Part shown: positions 12,027-20,583 of the stretch, in pieces | How positions within the stretch are numbered: the first letter of the stretch is position 1 | Layout: every line of letters begins with the position of its first letter | From: Collinsella sp. AM34-10 | GTDB lineage: Bacteria > Actinomycetota > Coriobacteriia > Coriobacteriales > Coriobacteriaceae | Direction: 5' to 3' | Length of the DNA: 64,000 nt | Assembly: GCF_003469185.1 (NCBI RefSeq) | Contig: NZ_QSIL01000004.1 | Span: 1-64,000 of the forward strand | Program-made: the position numbers and the translations under genes | The notes under the pieces: generated by a model | Told to the model about the DNA's origin: nothing | The model's database searches: none | Seen by the model: only the letters and a program-made list of their open reading frames with translations

Positions 12027-12063
12027 TACGCGGTTGGATTGAGAGAAAAGAGGGGAAGCGCAT

Positions 12064-12798
12064 ATGTCCGAAGGCTGGAACATCTTGGTGGTTGATGACG
12101 AGCCTCCCATTAGGGCTGAACTACGCTATCTGTTGGAAAAGGATACGCGTGTGGGTCAGATTGCCGAGGCGGGCAATGTCACCGAAGCCGTGGAGTCGAT
12201 TCTGTCGAACAAGCCCGACGTGCTGTTTTTAGACATTACCATGCCCGGTCGCTCGGGAATTGAGCTTGCCGAGACGCTGCAGAACCTAAAGACGCCGCCA
12301 GTCGTGGTGTTTGTGACGGCATTTGCCGAGTATGCGGCTGATGCCTATAACCTCGATGCTGTCGATTACATCGTCAAACCGGTCGAGGATGCCCGCTTGT
12401 CAAAGGCACTCGACAAGATCGAGACCGCCCTGGGCGCTCGCCGTGTCGTCCATGCTCCGCGCCAGCCTTTGCGCCTGACGGTGGATCGTGGGGGCAAAAG
12501 GGTGTTCATTCCCGTGGCGGATGTCTGCTACTTTGAGGCGCGCGCCGATTTTTGCAACGCCGTCTGCGCTGAGGGAACATACCTGATCAATGAGTCGATT
12601 TCCTCGCTCGAGCGGCGCCTGGCCTCCGAGGGCTTTATCCGTGTCCACCGCAGTTATCTGGTCAATTTGGAAGACGTGCATAATGTCGAGATCGGTTCCA
12701 CGGGTCTTATGGAGCTCAGGCTCGATCGCGTAACCTCGACGGTGCCTGTGTCCCGTCGTCGCGCTGCCGAGGTCAAGGCGCACTTGGGACTTGCGTAG
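12064..12798 (+). CDS. LytTR-family response regulator
   Basis: The protein has 244 residues: an N-terminal receiver with phosphoacceptor Asp57 in VLFLDITMPG and conserved Lys in DYIVKPVED, then a C-terminal LytTR DNA-binding domain (about 140-244) with FIRVHRSYLVNL. It lies 37 bases after the kinase and forms a two-component pair with it. A second, clearly paralogous pair lies at 16551-18683. Candidate targets are neighbouring genes, but no paired operator is evident. Confidence 0.93.
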   Translation: MSEGWNILVVDDEPPIRAELRYLLEKDTRVGQIAEAGNVTEAVESILSNKPDVLFLDITMPGRSGIELAETLQNLKTPPVVVFVTAFAEYAADAYNLDAVDYIVKPVEDARLSKALDKIETALGARRVVHAPRQPLRLTVDRGGKRVFIPVADVCYFEARADFCNAVCAEGTYLINESISSLERRLASEGFIRVHRSYLVNLEDVHNVEIGSTGLMELRLDRVTSTVPVSRRRAAEVKAHLGLA

Positions 12799-12890
12799 GC
12801 AGTCTGCATATCATCGTTTACCGCCGCAGGTTTGGCATGACCGTGCGGTGGGCATAATGGGTGACATCGAATGAAATCGAAAGGATCATT

Positions 12891-13835
12891 ATGCCCGCGC
12901 TCATTACGCATCATCTGTTTGGCGAGGAAAGCATCGACCGTCTTCCGCAGGGCGTTATTACGTCCGACGAGGAGCGCATCGCCTTTATCCTGGGAAACCA
13001 AGGTCCCGACCCGTTTTTCTTCCACATGCTCACGCCGCGCGTTTCCGACTGCACGTCGCTTGCTCAGGTCATGCACCGCTCGCGCATGTCGCGCCAGTTC
13101 TCGTGCCTGCGCGACGGCGTGTCGCACCTGCAGCCGCGCGACGCCAATCTGGGCCGCGCCTTTGCGCTGGGCCTGCTGTCTCACTATGTACTCGACCGCA
13201 ATGCCCACCCCTTTGTCTACGAGCAGCAGTTTGGCATTGTAGATTCCGATCCCGAGCTCGAGGCTTCGGGCAGTCAAGTTCATGCCGTGCTCGAAAGCGA
13301 CTTGGACGTGCTGATGCTGCAGCTCAAGCGCGATGGGGCAACGGTCGAGGATTATCCGCCGGCGGGCGAGATCGTCACTACCGACCGCATCAATCGCGTT
13401 GCCGGCGTGCTGATGAGCTACGTCGCCGGGCGCGTGTACGGTATCGACATCCCGGCGGGGGAGTACGCCGGCGCCGTCTCGGACATGCAGATGCTCTATC
13501 GCACCATTGAGCCGGCCGGCTCGGTAAAGACGCGCGCGATTGCCCTGGTTGAGGGCTTGGTGCATGACTACTCGCTGCTCGACGGCCTTGCTCATCGCGT
13601 GACGACGGAGCTGCCCGAGCGCACCGGTAACCTGGGCCACCTGACATGGAAGAATCCCTTTACCGATGAGGTCTCGACCGAGAGCTTCCCCGAGGTCTTT
13701 GAGCGCGCGCTGACCGATTACGAGCTCACCGTTGCCCGCTTTATCGAGACCGGTGACATGGATGCCGTGACCGGCCATATCAACTATAGCGGCCGCGTAC
13801 TCGACGCCGACGAGGAGTTCGACCGCGAGGAGTAG
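12891..13835 (+). CDS. Zinc-dependent phospholipase C-like protein (PF00882 type)
   Basis: A 314-residue protein with His-rich helical motifs of the zinc-dependent phospholipase C/S1-P1 nuclease fold: ALITHHLFGEES at the start and GLLSHYVLDRNAHPFVYEQQ near residues 95-115. No signal peptide is present, so it is probably cytosolic, unlike secreted clostridial phospholipases. The start at 12891 follows AAAGGA at normal spacing; an upstream in-frame start would add ten unconserved residues. Its substrate is not known. It stands between the two-component genes and a transporter without obvious coupling. Confidence 0.8.
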   Translation: MPALITHHLFGEESIDRLPQGVITSDEERIAFILGNQGPDPFFFHMLTPRVSDCTSLAQVMHRSRMSRQFSCLRDGVSHLQPRDANLGRAFALGLLSHYVLDRNAHPFVYEQQFGIVDSDPELEASGSQVHAVLESDLDVLMLQLKRDGATVEDYPPAGEIVTTDRINRVAGVLMSYVAGRVYGIDIPAGEYAGAVSDMQMLYRTIEPAGSVKTRAIALVEGLVHDYSLLDGLAHRVTTELPERTGNLGHLTWKNPFTDEVSTESFPEVFERALTDYELTVARFIETGDMDAVTGHINYSGRVLDADEEFDREE

Positions 13836-13936
13836 GGCCCGTGCGTGCCCCTTTGCCGAATCCTTACCAGCGCTTCTGTGCAATTGGGGTACGATGAACT
13901 AACTGCATATCGGGCGAATACGAAGGGGCCCTGTCC

Positions 13937-15196
13937 ATGAAATACACCAAGCTCGAGCGTAACTGGGTTATGTACGATGTGGGCAATTCGGCCCTCGTGT
14001 TGCTCAATACCTCGGTGGTGCCCATCTACTTTAACGCCATCAATACCGGTGCTTCCTCGGCAGACCTGGTGGTCGCTTGGGGCAACGCTCAGACGATCGC
14101 CTCGCTGGTCATTGCCATGCTCATGCCCATTCTGGGCGCGCTTGCCGATTACGCCGGCAACAAGATTAAGTTCTTCTTGGGCTTCTTCCTCACGGGCCTG
14201 GTTCTTTGCCTGGCGCAGGCTATCCCAATGTCCGCCATGGCATTTTTGACCGTGTACGTGCTGTGCACCATCGGCCTTAACTCTTCTATGACGTTCTACG
14301 ACGCCATGCTGCCCGACATTACCACCGACGAGCGCATGGACGCCGTGTCCAGCTCGGGCTATGCCTGGGGCTACATCGGTTCCACCGTGCCGTTCATCAT
14401 CTGCCTGGCGCTCATCATGGGTGGCCCCGCTCTTGGCGTCCCCACCATGCTGGCAACGCGTCTGTCGTTTATCATCACTGGTGCCTGGTGGCTCATCTTT
14501 ACCCTGCCGCTCATTCGCACCTATAAGCAAAAGTACGGTCGCGAGCGCGGTCCCGAGGACACCATCGGCCACATCGTGGGCGGTGTGTTCTCCGAGGTCG
14601 GACACACCATGCGCGAGATCGCCCACAACAAGACCGTGCTGGTCTACATGATCGCGTTCTTCTTCTATATCGATGGCGTCCACACGGTCATTTCCATGGC
14701 TACCAGCTACGGCTCGGCTTTAGGCATCGACTCGACCCAGCTGGTGCTGGCGCTGCTCGTTACGCAGTTCGTGGCCTTTCCGTCCGCCATCATCTACGGC
14801 AAGCTCGCCGGACGCGTGGGCACGCTCAATATGATCCTGGTGGCGGTCGCCGCCTACATGGGCATTGTGCTGTTCGCCGCATTCTTCCTAAAGACCGCCT
14901 TTGAGTTCTGGGTGCTTGCCATTATGGTCGGTCTGTTCCAGGGCGGCGTGCAGGCGCTCAGCCGTAGCTACTTTGGCCGCATTATCCCTAAGGAAAAATC
15001 CAACGAGTACTACGGCTTCTTTGACATCTTTGGTCGTTATGCAAGCGTCATGGGCACCTTCCTAGTGTCGGTCGTCACCTCACTGACCGGCAACCCGTCG
15101 CTAGGCGTCCTTTCCATTGGCGTGCTGCTGGTCGTTGGCTTTGTGCTGCTGGTCCGCCTGTCTCGCATGACTCAGGCGGCAGAGCGGGCCGCATAG
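13937..15196 (+). CDS. MFS transporter of the UMF1/ATG22-like family
   Basis: A 419-residue membrane protein with about twelve hydrophobic segments. The N terminus WVMYDVGNSALVLLNTSVVPIYFN is characteristic of the UMF1 family related to yeast vacuolar effluxer Atg22. The C-terminal half has SRSYFGRIIPKEKSNEYYGFFDIFGRYASVMG, also typical. It probably exports amino acids or small metabolites, by analogy only. The gene is monocistronic, with a terminator-like hairpin at 15311. Confidence 0.88.
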   Translation: MKYTKLERNWVMYDVGNSALVLLNTSVVPIYFNAINTGASSADLVVAWGNAQTIASLVIAMLMPILGALADYAGNKIKFFLGFFLTGLVLCLAQAIPMSAMAFLTVYVLCTIGLNSSMTFYDAMLPDITTDERMDAVSSSGYAWGYIGSTVPFIICLALIMGGPALGVPTMLATRLSFIITGAWWLIFTLPLIRTYKQKYGRERGPEDTIGHIVGGVFSEVGHTMREIAHNKTVLVYMIAFFFYIDGVHTVISMATSYGSALGIDSTQLVLALLVTQFVAFPSAIIYGKLAGRVGTLNMILVAVAAYMGIVLFAAFFLKTAFEFWVLAIMVGLFQGGVQALSRSYFGRIIPKEKSNEYYGFFDIFGRYASVMGTFLVSVVTSLTGNPSLGVLSIGVLLVVGFVLLVRLSRMTQAAERAA

Positions 15197-15310
15197 AAGC
15201 GAGCGGCTATTGTGCCTGTCCGCGGTACTCTTTTGGGGTTATCCGCAATAAACATTGCGACTTGCGAGCAATGATTTGCCCAAGTGGGTATGATGGAATC
15301 AGCTAGGTCG

Positions 15311-15346
15311 CGGGGCGTCGCCTGTGTTTGGCGGCGCCCCGTTTTT
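15311..15346 (+). terminator. Terminator between transporter and glycosyltransferase
   Basis: CGGGGCGTCGCC (15311) pairs with GGCGGCGCCCCG (15330) with one mismatch and is followed by TTTTT. It lies 20 bases before the glycosyltransferase start, so it may also act as a leader attenuator. Confidence 0.75.
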
Positions 15347-15366
15347 GTGTTGCAGGGAGGGAAGGC

Positions 15367-16554
15367 ATGAACGCCACGGTTGTGATTCCAACATACTGGG
15401 CGGGCGATGATGCCCGTGCAAACGCTCCCGGCGTCTATGACCACTCGACGAAGCTCAACGCCACCAATCCCGAGCTCGACCGCTGCCTGGCCTCGCTCGA
15501 GCAGGTGCGCGACATTCCGAGGATTATCCTTTTGGTGGTCTGTCCCATCTTGGCCACGGCTGATGTGTCGAAGCGTGTCCACGAAATCGTCGACGCGCAC
15601 CCTACGCTCAAGGTCACCGTGGTTACCAACACCCAGGCATCGCGTATCGCCGACCGTGTGGCGCAGATTGCTCCCAAGGGCTCGGGCGAGTGCGTGAGTC
15701 TGCGCGGATACGGCGCCATTCGCAATATGGGGCTTGCCTGCGCTGCGGTGCTCGGCCACGATGCCGTTGTCTTTTTGGATGACGACGAGACCGTTATCGA
15801 TGCCGACTTTATGAAGCGCGCGACCTATGCACTGGGCCAGCAGACGCGTCAAGGCCTGCCGATTTTGGTTAAGAGCGGTTACTTTTACGATCGAGACGGA
15901 TCGCCGTTGGCGCCCACAGACAAGGTGGGCATTTGCCATCGTTGGTGGACCAAACGCATCGAGTTTAATCGCTGGATGAAAAAGGCGCTCTCGGGCACCC
16001 GTATCTCTCGTTCAAACTACGTGTGCGGCGGCCTTGTGGCGCTTCATGCCCGCGCCTTTACCCGTGTGGCGTTTGACCCGTTTATCACCCGAGGCGAGGA
16101 CCTAGATTACCTCTTTAACATGCGCATGTTTGGCTATGACGTGTGGTTTGACAACGAGTGGGTCGTTCGTCACCTGCCGCCCGAGTCCGAGAAGCGCTCG
16201 CCGCGCTTTATGCAGGACGTGTACCGTTGGTACTACGAGCGTGCCAAGCTGACATTTGCCGCGCACCAGCAGGAGCTCGTTCCCGTCACGGCCGCGTCAC
16301 TCATGCCCTATCCGGGCCCGTGGATTTCGCGCGAGCTCGACGACCGCGTGCGCAAGACCGCCATGGTCCGCAGCATGTTTACCCGCGAGCACGAGGGATA
16401 CCTGCGCATTTGGCGTCACGGTATTGACGAAGCCAAGACCTACGCGCGCCAAAACGCCGCAAGCTACCTGCGTTTCCAGAGCTTCTGGCCCAAGATCATG
16501 GACGGGCTCTGGCGCGACGCACAACTGACCAGCATCCTGGAGGGGACTGAATGA
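15367..16554 (+). CDS. GT2-like glycosyltransferase
   Basis: A 395-residue protein with a GT-A fold. It starts with NATVVIPTYW, has the nucleotide-sugar/metal motif VFLDDDETV (about 135-143), and a GEDLDYLFNMRMFGYDVWF acceptor-side motif further on. It has no membrane segment. The start at 15367 is fixed by GGGAGGGAAGG. The stop overlaps the start of the following sensor kinase by four bases (ATGA), so the transferase and the two-component system are one operon. It probably decorates a surface polymer or lipid under control of that system; donor and acceptor are unknown. Confidence 0.85.
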   Translation: MNATVVIPTYWAGDDARANAPGVYDHSTKLNATNPELDRCLASLEQVRDIPRIILLVVCPILATADVSKRVHEIVDAHPTLKVTVVTNTQASRIADRVAQIAPKGSGECVSLRGYGAIRNMGLACAAVLGHDAVVFLDDDETVIDADFMKRATYALGQQTRQGLPILVKSGYFYDRDGSPLAPTDKVGICHRWWTKRIEFNRWMKKALSGTRISRSNYVCGGLVALHARAFTRVAFDPFITRGEDLDYLFNMRMFGYDVWFDNEWVVRHLPPESEKRSPRFMQDVYRWYYERAKLTFAAHQQELVPVTAASLMPYPGPWISRELDDRVRKTAMVRSMFTREHEGYLRIWRHGIDEAKTYARQNAASYLRFQSFWPKIMDGLWRDAQLTSILEGTE

Positions 16555-17894
16555 TCGACCGCCGCGCCCAGCGCGATAATTCAATATCAATCTTTCGCGT
16601 GATTGCCGTTGTCTGCGCCATTTGCGTGCTGGTGTACTTTATTTTTGCCCTGGCGACTGGAATCGAGCCGATCGCGACCGTGGTCGCCTGCGCACTGCTG
16701 TGCATCTTTCTGTGCATTTTTATCTATTTGACGCTCAATCCCGATTCGGTGCGTTCGCAGTACACCGAAGAGACGCTCTCGGTGGCCTCTGCCATGCTCG
16801 AGGACATCAAAGGCGGTCTGACGCAGGAGTCGGCGCGTCTGGTGTGCCAGCGCATTTTGCCCGAGACGCGTGCCATGACGGTTGCCATCACCGACGAGAG
16901 CAACGTGCTGGCCTGCGCGGGCGAGTTTGAGGAAAAGCTGCTGCCCGATTCGCCCATCCACACACTTGCCACGCGCTACGTCATCGAGCACGGTATCGTC
17001 CAGTCGTTCAACCGTGTGGTGGACGTGGTGGGTTCGGATGGCTCGCACAACTATGTTCCTGCCGGTATCATCGCTCCTATCAAGGTGGGCGACCGCACCG
17101 TCGGTACGCTCAAGTTCTACTACAAGACCCCGCGTGCCGTCGACCGCACTCAGTACGCGCTTGCCTCGGGTTTTGCCGAGATCCTGTCCACGCAGCTCGC
17201 CATCCACGAGCTCGAGGTGCAAAAGGAGCTCACGGCCCGTGCCGAGGTGCGTGCCCTGCAGGCGCAGATCAACCCGCATTTTCTGTTCAACACGCTCAAC
17301 ACCATCGCGTCGTTTACGCGTACCGATCCGCTGCGCGCCCGCGAGCTGCTGCGCGAGTTCTCCTCGTTCTATCGCGCCACGCTCGACAATTCGGGCTCGC
17401 TCATTCCCGTGTCGCGCGAGGTCGCGCAGACCAAGCGCTACCTGACGTTTGAGAAGGCGCGCTTTGGCGAGGATCGCGTGCTGGCGACCTTCGACGTGTC
17501 CGAGGACGTCGAGGACACGCTGGTGCCGGCATTTGTAATCCAGCCAATCGTCGAGAATGCCGTGCGCCATGGTATGGGCGACGACGATGCACTGAGGATC
17601 GACGTGTCGGTCCACAGGGATGGCGAAGATGCGATTTTGATTGTGGTCGCCGATAACGGCGTGGGCATGGACGAAGGCACCGCTGCCAGACTGTTTGACG
17701 AACGCTCCGCCCGTCCCGACGCGAGCTCTCCGCAGGGCGGCGGCGCCGGTGTGGCCATGCACAATATTTCGGAGCGCATCCATCGCTTTTATGGACCGCA
17801 CTCTTATACACGCGTCGAATCGGCCCCGGGCAAGGGCGCTAAAGTGCTCCTGCATCTCGATTTGTCGGAGAGCATCTTCGACATTCAAGAGTAG
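16551..17894 (+). CDS. LytS-type membrane sensor histidine kinase (second copy)
   Basis: A 447-residue paralogue of the kinase at 10641. Two membrane helices lie within residues 12-60. A GAF-like region follows, then the phosphoacceptor His243 in INPHFLFNTLNTIASF and an HATPase with PIVENAVRHGM and VADNGVGMDEG. It overlaps the glycosyltransferase stop by four bases and is preceded by GGAGGGG inside that gene. The LytTR partner is encoded 72 bases downstream. The coupling to a glycosyltransferase suggests cell-envelope sensing, which is inference. Confidence 0.92.
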   Translation: MIDRRAQRDNSISIFRVIAVVCAICVLVYFIFALATGIEPIATVVACALLCIFLCIFIYLTLNPDSVRSQYTEETLSVASAMLEDIKGGLTQESARLVCQRILPETRAMTVAITDESNVLACAGEFEEKLLPDSPIHTLATRYVIEHGIVQSFNRVVDVVGSDGSHNYVPAGIIAPIKVGDRTVGTLKFYYKTPRAVDRTQYALASGFAEILSTQLAIHELEVQKELTARAEVRALQAQINPHFLFNTLNTIASFTRTDPLRARELLREFSSFYRATLDNSGSLIPVSREVAQTKRYLTFEKARFGEDRVLATFDVSEDVEDTLVPAFVIQPIVENAVRHGMGDDDALRIDVSVHRDGEDAILIVVADNGVGMDEGTAARLFDERSARPDASSPQGGGAGVAMHNISERIHRFYGPHSYTRVESAPGKGAKVLLHLDLSESIFDIQE

Positions 17895-17966
17895 AATGAT
17901 AGGTTACGGGTTTAACGCTAGTTGGCGGATGCCCGACGTAGTTAGTTGACGAAAGGTTTTATCCCT

Positions 17967-18683
17967 ATGCTGCGTGCGATGATTGTGGATGATGAGGCCC
18001 CGGCCCGTTCGGAACTTCGCTTCTTGCTCGAGCAGACGGGCAAGATCGGCACGATCACAGAAGCGTCGAGCGTTCGCTCCGCTATCGAGATGCTTATGGA
18101 GAGCCGCGTCGATGTTGTGTTCCTCGATATCTCGATGCCTGGCGCTTCGGGTCTGCAACTTGCCGAGGCACTGCATAAGCTCAAGAATCCGCCGGCGATC
18201 GTATTCGTAACCGCGTACAGCGATCATGCGGTCGAGGCGTTTGATGTGGATGCCGTCGACTATCTGATGAAGCCGGTCGAGGAGGCTCGCCTGGATCGAG
18301 CAATCGATAAGGTAATGCAACGCGCCAAGCCTGTCACGGACAGCAAGGTGACCATCGAGCGCATCCCGGTGGAAAAGGGCGGCCGCAAGGTCCTCATCCC
18401 CGTGGACGACATTCGCTTTATTATGGCCAAGGACGATTACTCCTGTATTTATACGGTCGATGACCGCTTTTTGTCCACGACCTCGCTGGCACAGTTCGAG
18501 GCCAAGCTCTGCGACTTTGGCTTCTTCCGCGTTCACCGCCGCTATATCGTCAACTTGGCGTGTGTCACCGACGTCGAGACGGTTCCCTCGGGCGCTATCC
18601 AGCTGGGCATTACGGGCGTCGACGAACGCGTACCGGTTTCGCGCCGTCGCGTCGTACCGCTCAAAAAGGCCCTGAGCCTCTAG
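17967..18683 (+). CDS. LytTR-family response regulator (second copy)
   Basis: A 238-residue regulator with receiver Asp54 in VVFLDISMPG and a LytTR domain (about 130-238) with FFRVHRRYIVNLA. The ATG at 17967 follows GAAAGG by ten bases; an in-frame TTG at 17946 lacks a ribosome site. It partners the kinase upstream and is a paralogue of the regulator at 12064, indicating duplication of a whole two-component module within about 5 kb. Confidence 0.93.
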   Translation: MLRAMIVDDEAPARSELRFLLEQTGKIGTITEASSVRSAIEMLMESRVDVVFLDISMPGASGLQLAEALHKLKNPPAIVFVTAYSDHAVEAFDVDAVDYLMKPVEEARLDRAIDKVMQRAKPVTDSKVTIERIPVEKGGRKVLIPVDDIRFIMAKDDYSCIYTVDDRFLSTTSLAQFEAKLCDFGFFRVHRRYIVNLACVTDVETVPSGAIQLGITGVDERVPVSRRRVVPLKKALSL

Positions 18684-18687
18684 TACA

Positions 18688-18742
18688 CCGGCCCCGCAGC
18701 CCTGTAGACCAAAATCGTCTGCGGAGCCGTGGGGCTTTTTGC
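18688..18742 (+). terminator. Probable terminator after the second LytTR gene
   Basis: An imperfect GC-rich stem: GCCCCGCAG near 18693 pairs with CTGCGG and then GGGGC near 18732, followed by TTTTT. Confidence 0.55.
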
Positions 18743-18777
18743 ATGAATGCACCAAATCTTTTTGCGGAAGGGATCCC

Positions 18778-19245
18778 ATGAACAGTGCAAGCGCCAAGCG
18801 TATCGACATTATCTCGGACACCCACGGCTATCTTTCGCCTGCGCTCTTGGACGAGCTTAAGGGTGCGGATCTGATTATCCACGCCGGTGACCTTACGTCG
18901 GAGATGGATTACGAGCATCTGCGCACCATCGCCCCCGTGCGAGCGGTGCTGGGTAATAACGACTACTACCGCGACTACGGCCCCGATGTGGACCGCTTGG
19001 CGCTCTTTACCTACGAAGGCCTCAAGTTCGCCGTAGCCCACTACCGTGAAGACCTTCCGGTGGGATCCGTGGACGTAGCCATCAACGGTCACACCCACGT
19101 AACCAAAGAAGCCCAAGTAGGCCGCTGCCTGGTCCTCAACCCAGGCAGTGCCAGCTATCCAAGAGGCACCCGAGGCCCCACCATGGCCAGAATGCTCGTC
19201 AAGGACGGCAAGATTCTGAGCACCAAATTTATTGACCTAGAGTAG
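18778..19245 (+). CDS. YfcE/MJ0936-type metallophosphoesterase
   Basis: A 155-residue calcineurin-like phosphodiesterase with motifs in order: SDTHG, HAGDLT, LGNNDYY and INGHTHV. These supply the dimetal site. It is short, as usual for the YfcE/MJ0936 group, which hydrolyses small phosphodiesters. The start at 18778 follows GGAAGGG; an in-frame upstream ATG overlaps the terminator. The gene is monocistronic, bounded by terminators. Confidence 0.9.
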   Translation: MNSASAKRIDIISDTHGYLSPALLDELKGADLIIHAGDLTSEMDYEHLRTIAPVRAVLGNNDYYRDYGPDVDRLALFTYEGLKFAVAHYREDLPVGSVDVAINGHTHVTKEAQVGRCLVLNPGSASYPRGTRGPTMARMLVKDGKILSTKFIDLE

Positions 19246-19253
19246 GTGCAACA

Positions 19254-19290
19254 AAAACGGGGGATGCAGATCGCATCTCCCGTTTTTCTT
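19254..19290 (+). terminator. Terminator of the phosphodiesterase gene
   Basis: AAAACGGGGGATGC near 19255 pairs with GCATCTCCCGTTTT near 19273, followed by TTTCTTT. Confidence 0.85.
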
Positions 19291-19401
19291 TGAGCCAAAG
19301 GCCGAAGTTCAACAACAATCTTAGACAACCCTGCCGAGGAGAACGGGGACCTCGAGCCGCGGAAGCGGCGAGGAACAAAGTCTTTGAAGCAAGTGACGGC
19401 A

Positions 19402-19546
19402 GGGAGGGTCTCCGGGGCCGGCTGGCGCGGGTTGAGTTTGTCGCGAGTTCCGCACGCAAAGGAAAGCACTTAATGTGCTTTCCGTCTTGCGCAGGACTGT
19501 AGAGCAGCAAACTCAACCCGCGCCAGCCGGCCCCGGAGACCCTCCC
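19402..19546. repeat. Long perfect inverted repeat upstream of tRNA-Asp
   Basis: Bases 19402-19440 are exactly the reverse complement of 19508-19546, giving 39-base arms with a 67-base loop. The loop itself contains a perfect palindrome, GGAAAGCAC...GTGCTTTCC at 19461-19483. No gene lies here. Such a structure could form a cruciform or a very stable RNA hairpin. It ends about 57 bases before the -10 box of the tRNA. Confidence 0.85.
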
Positions 19547-19579
19547 GGAGGGACCGAAAAACTTTTTCAAAAAAGTTGT

Positions 19580-19608
19580 TGCGCGCCGGACAGACTTCTG
19601 TGTATACT
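19580..19608 (+). promoter_or_regulatory. Candidate promoter of tRNA-Asp
   Basis: A clear -10 box TATACT lies at about 19603-19608, some 47 bases before the tRNA. The -35 region is weak. Confidence 0.5.
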
Positions 19609-19654
19609 AATCCCCGCAGCGCACGCGAGCGGAAACAAACGCGAACGACTGCCT

Positions 19655-19732
<78 letters not shown>

Positions 19733-19740
19733 ACGCAATT

Positions 19741-19768
19741 AAAGCCACGTCTTCGGACGTGGCTTTTT
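19741..19768 (+). terminator. Terminator of tRNA-Asp
   Basis: AAAGCCACGTC pairs with GACGTGGCTTT around a TTCG tetraloop, followed by a T-run. Confidence 0.9.
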
Positions 19769-19852
19769 GCGTTTAATAGGCCCTCGATCTTATATGCCTC
19801 TTTATCCAAATCACCGCATTCGCAACGAGCGAGCCGGCCTCTACTGATATAT

Positions 19853-19915
19853 GTGTTCAAACAGGGGGTTTGTTGCGCAACATCTGTTCAATGAAGCAGG
19901 GGGTTCGGTTATACT
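19853..19915 (+). promoter_or_regulatory. Candidate promoter and repeat upstream of the Rrf2 gene
   Basis: A -35-like TTCAAT (19887) and -10 TATACT (19910) are spaced 17 bases. TGTTCAA followed by AGGGGGTT occurs twice here (near 19854 and 19886), and GTTGCGCAAC near 19872 is a palindrome between them. These could be binding sites for the Rrf2 protein encoded downstream, which would make it self-regulated. This is inference. Confidence 0.4.
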
Positions 19916-20076
19916 AAATTGCACTTTAGGCCGTACCTGATTCAGCTAGTCTTCAAGTGCGGCATTCAGTGAACACCCATTTTATAATTTGGTTGTTCAG
20001 GCGGTCATTTGGCGTCTCGACACAAGCTCGGCCCCGGAGCTCGTTCGAGCTGTTCGTATTCCTTGAAAGGGGAAAC

Positions 20077-20562
20077 ATGGACATATCGAGGAAGACTGAT
20101 TATGCCCTTCGCATGCTTGCGATGCTTGCCGAGGAGCCGGAGCGGTTGCTTTCTGTTCGCACTGCTGCCGAAGAGGTCAATGTTCCGTATTCGTTTGCCC
20201 GTTCGATTCAGCACGGCTTGGTTCAGGCCGGCATTGTGGAGAGCCTGCGTGGTGTTCATGGCGGCATGCGCCTTAAGGTGAGCCCCGACGATGTCACGAT
20301 CCGTCAGGTCGTAGAGGCCGTTCAGGGCCCCATGGTTATGAACGATTGCACCGCGCCCGATGGCGACTGTGCGCGCATGGGCACGTGCTGCTATCATCCC
20401 CTGTGGGCCGGAGCCCAGGCGCTGATGCGCGACTATCTCGATTCCGTTTCGCTCGGCGATATCGTCGCCCATCGCCAGTTTCCGGCTGTCGATCCCAAGT
20501 TCGCCGACCGCGATGCGTTTCCCGAGTACGCCGCCTGCGCGTATGCTTGCCGGGAGGAATAG
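20077..20562 (+). CDS. Rrf2-family transcriptional regulator with cluster-type cysteines
   Basis: A 161-residue winged-helix regulator. The N-terminal ISRKTDYALRMLAMLA is the family signature. Cys91, Cys98, Cys104 and Cys105 in DCTAPDGDCARMGTCC match the spacing of iron-sulfur ligands in IscR/NsrR-type members, so it probably senses iron-sulfur status, redox or nitric oxide. The start at 20077 follows GAAAGGGGAAAC; the open frame extends upstream without a ribosome site. The next gene, 21 bases away, is a MutY-like glycosylase, possibly cotranscribed. Confidence 0.9.
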   Translation: MDISRKTDYALRMLAMLAEEPERLLSVRTAAEEVNVPYSFARSIQHGLVQAGIVESLRGVHGGMRLKVSPDDVTIRQVVEAVQGPMVMNDCTAPDGDCARMGTCCYHPLWAGAQALMRDYLDSVSLGDIVAHRQFPAVDPKFADRDAFPEYAACAYACREE

Positions 20563-20583
20563 CGCCGCATAAGGAGCATTGTC

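Noticed and set aside
19402..19546. An ordinary intrinsic terminator
   Set aside because: The arms are far longer than needed, the loop is 67 bases and no T-run follows. The upstream gene already has a terminator at 19254.
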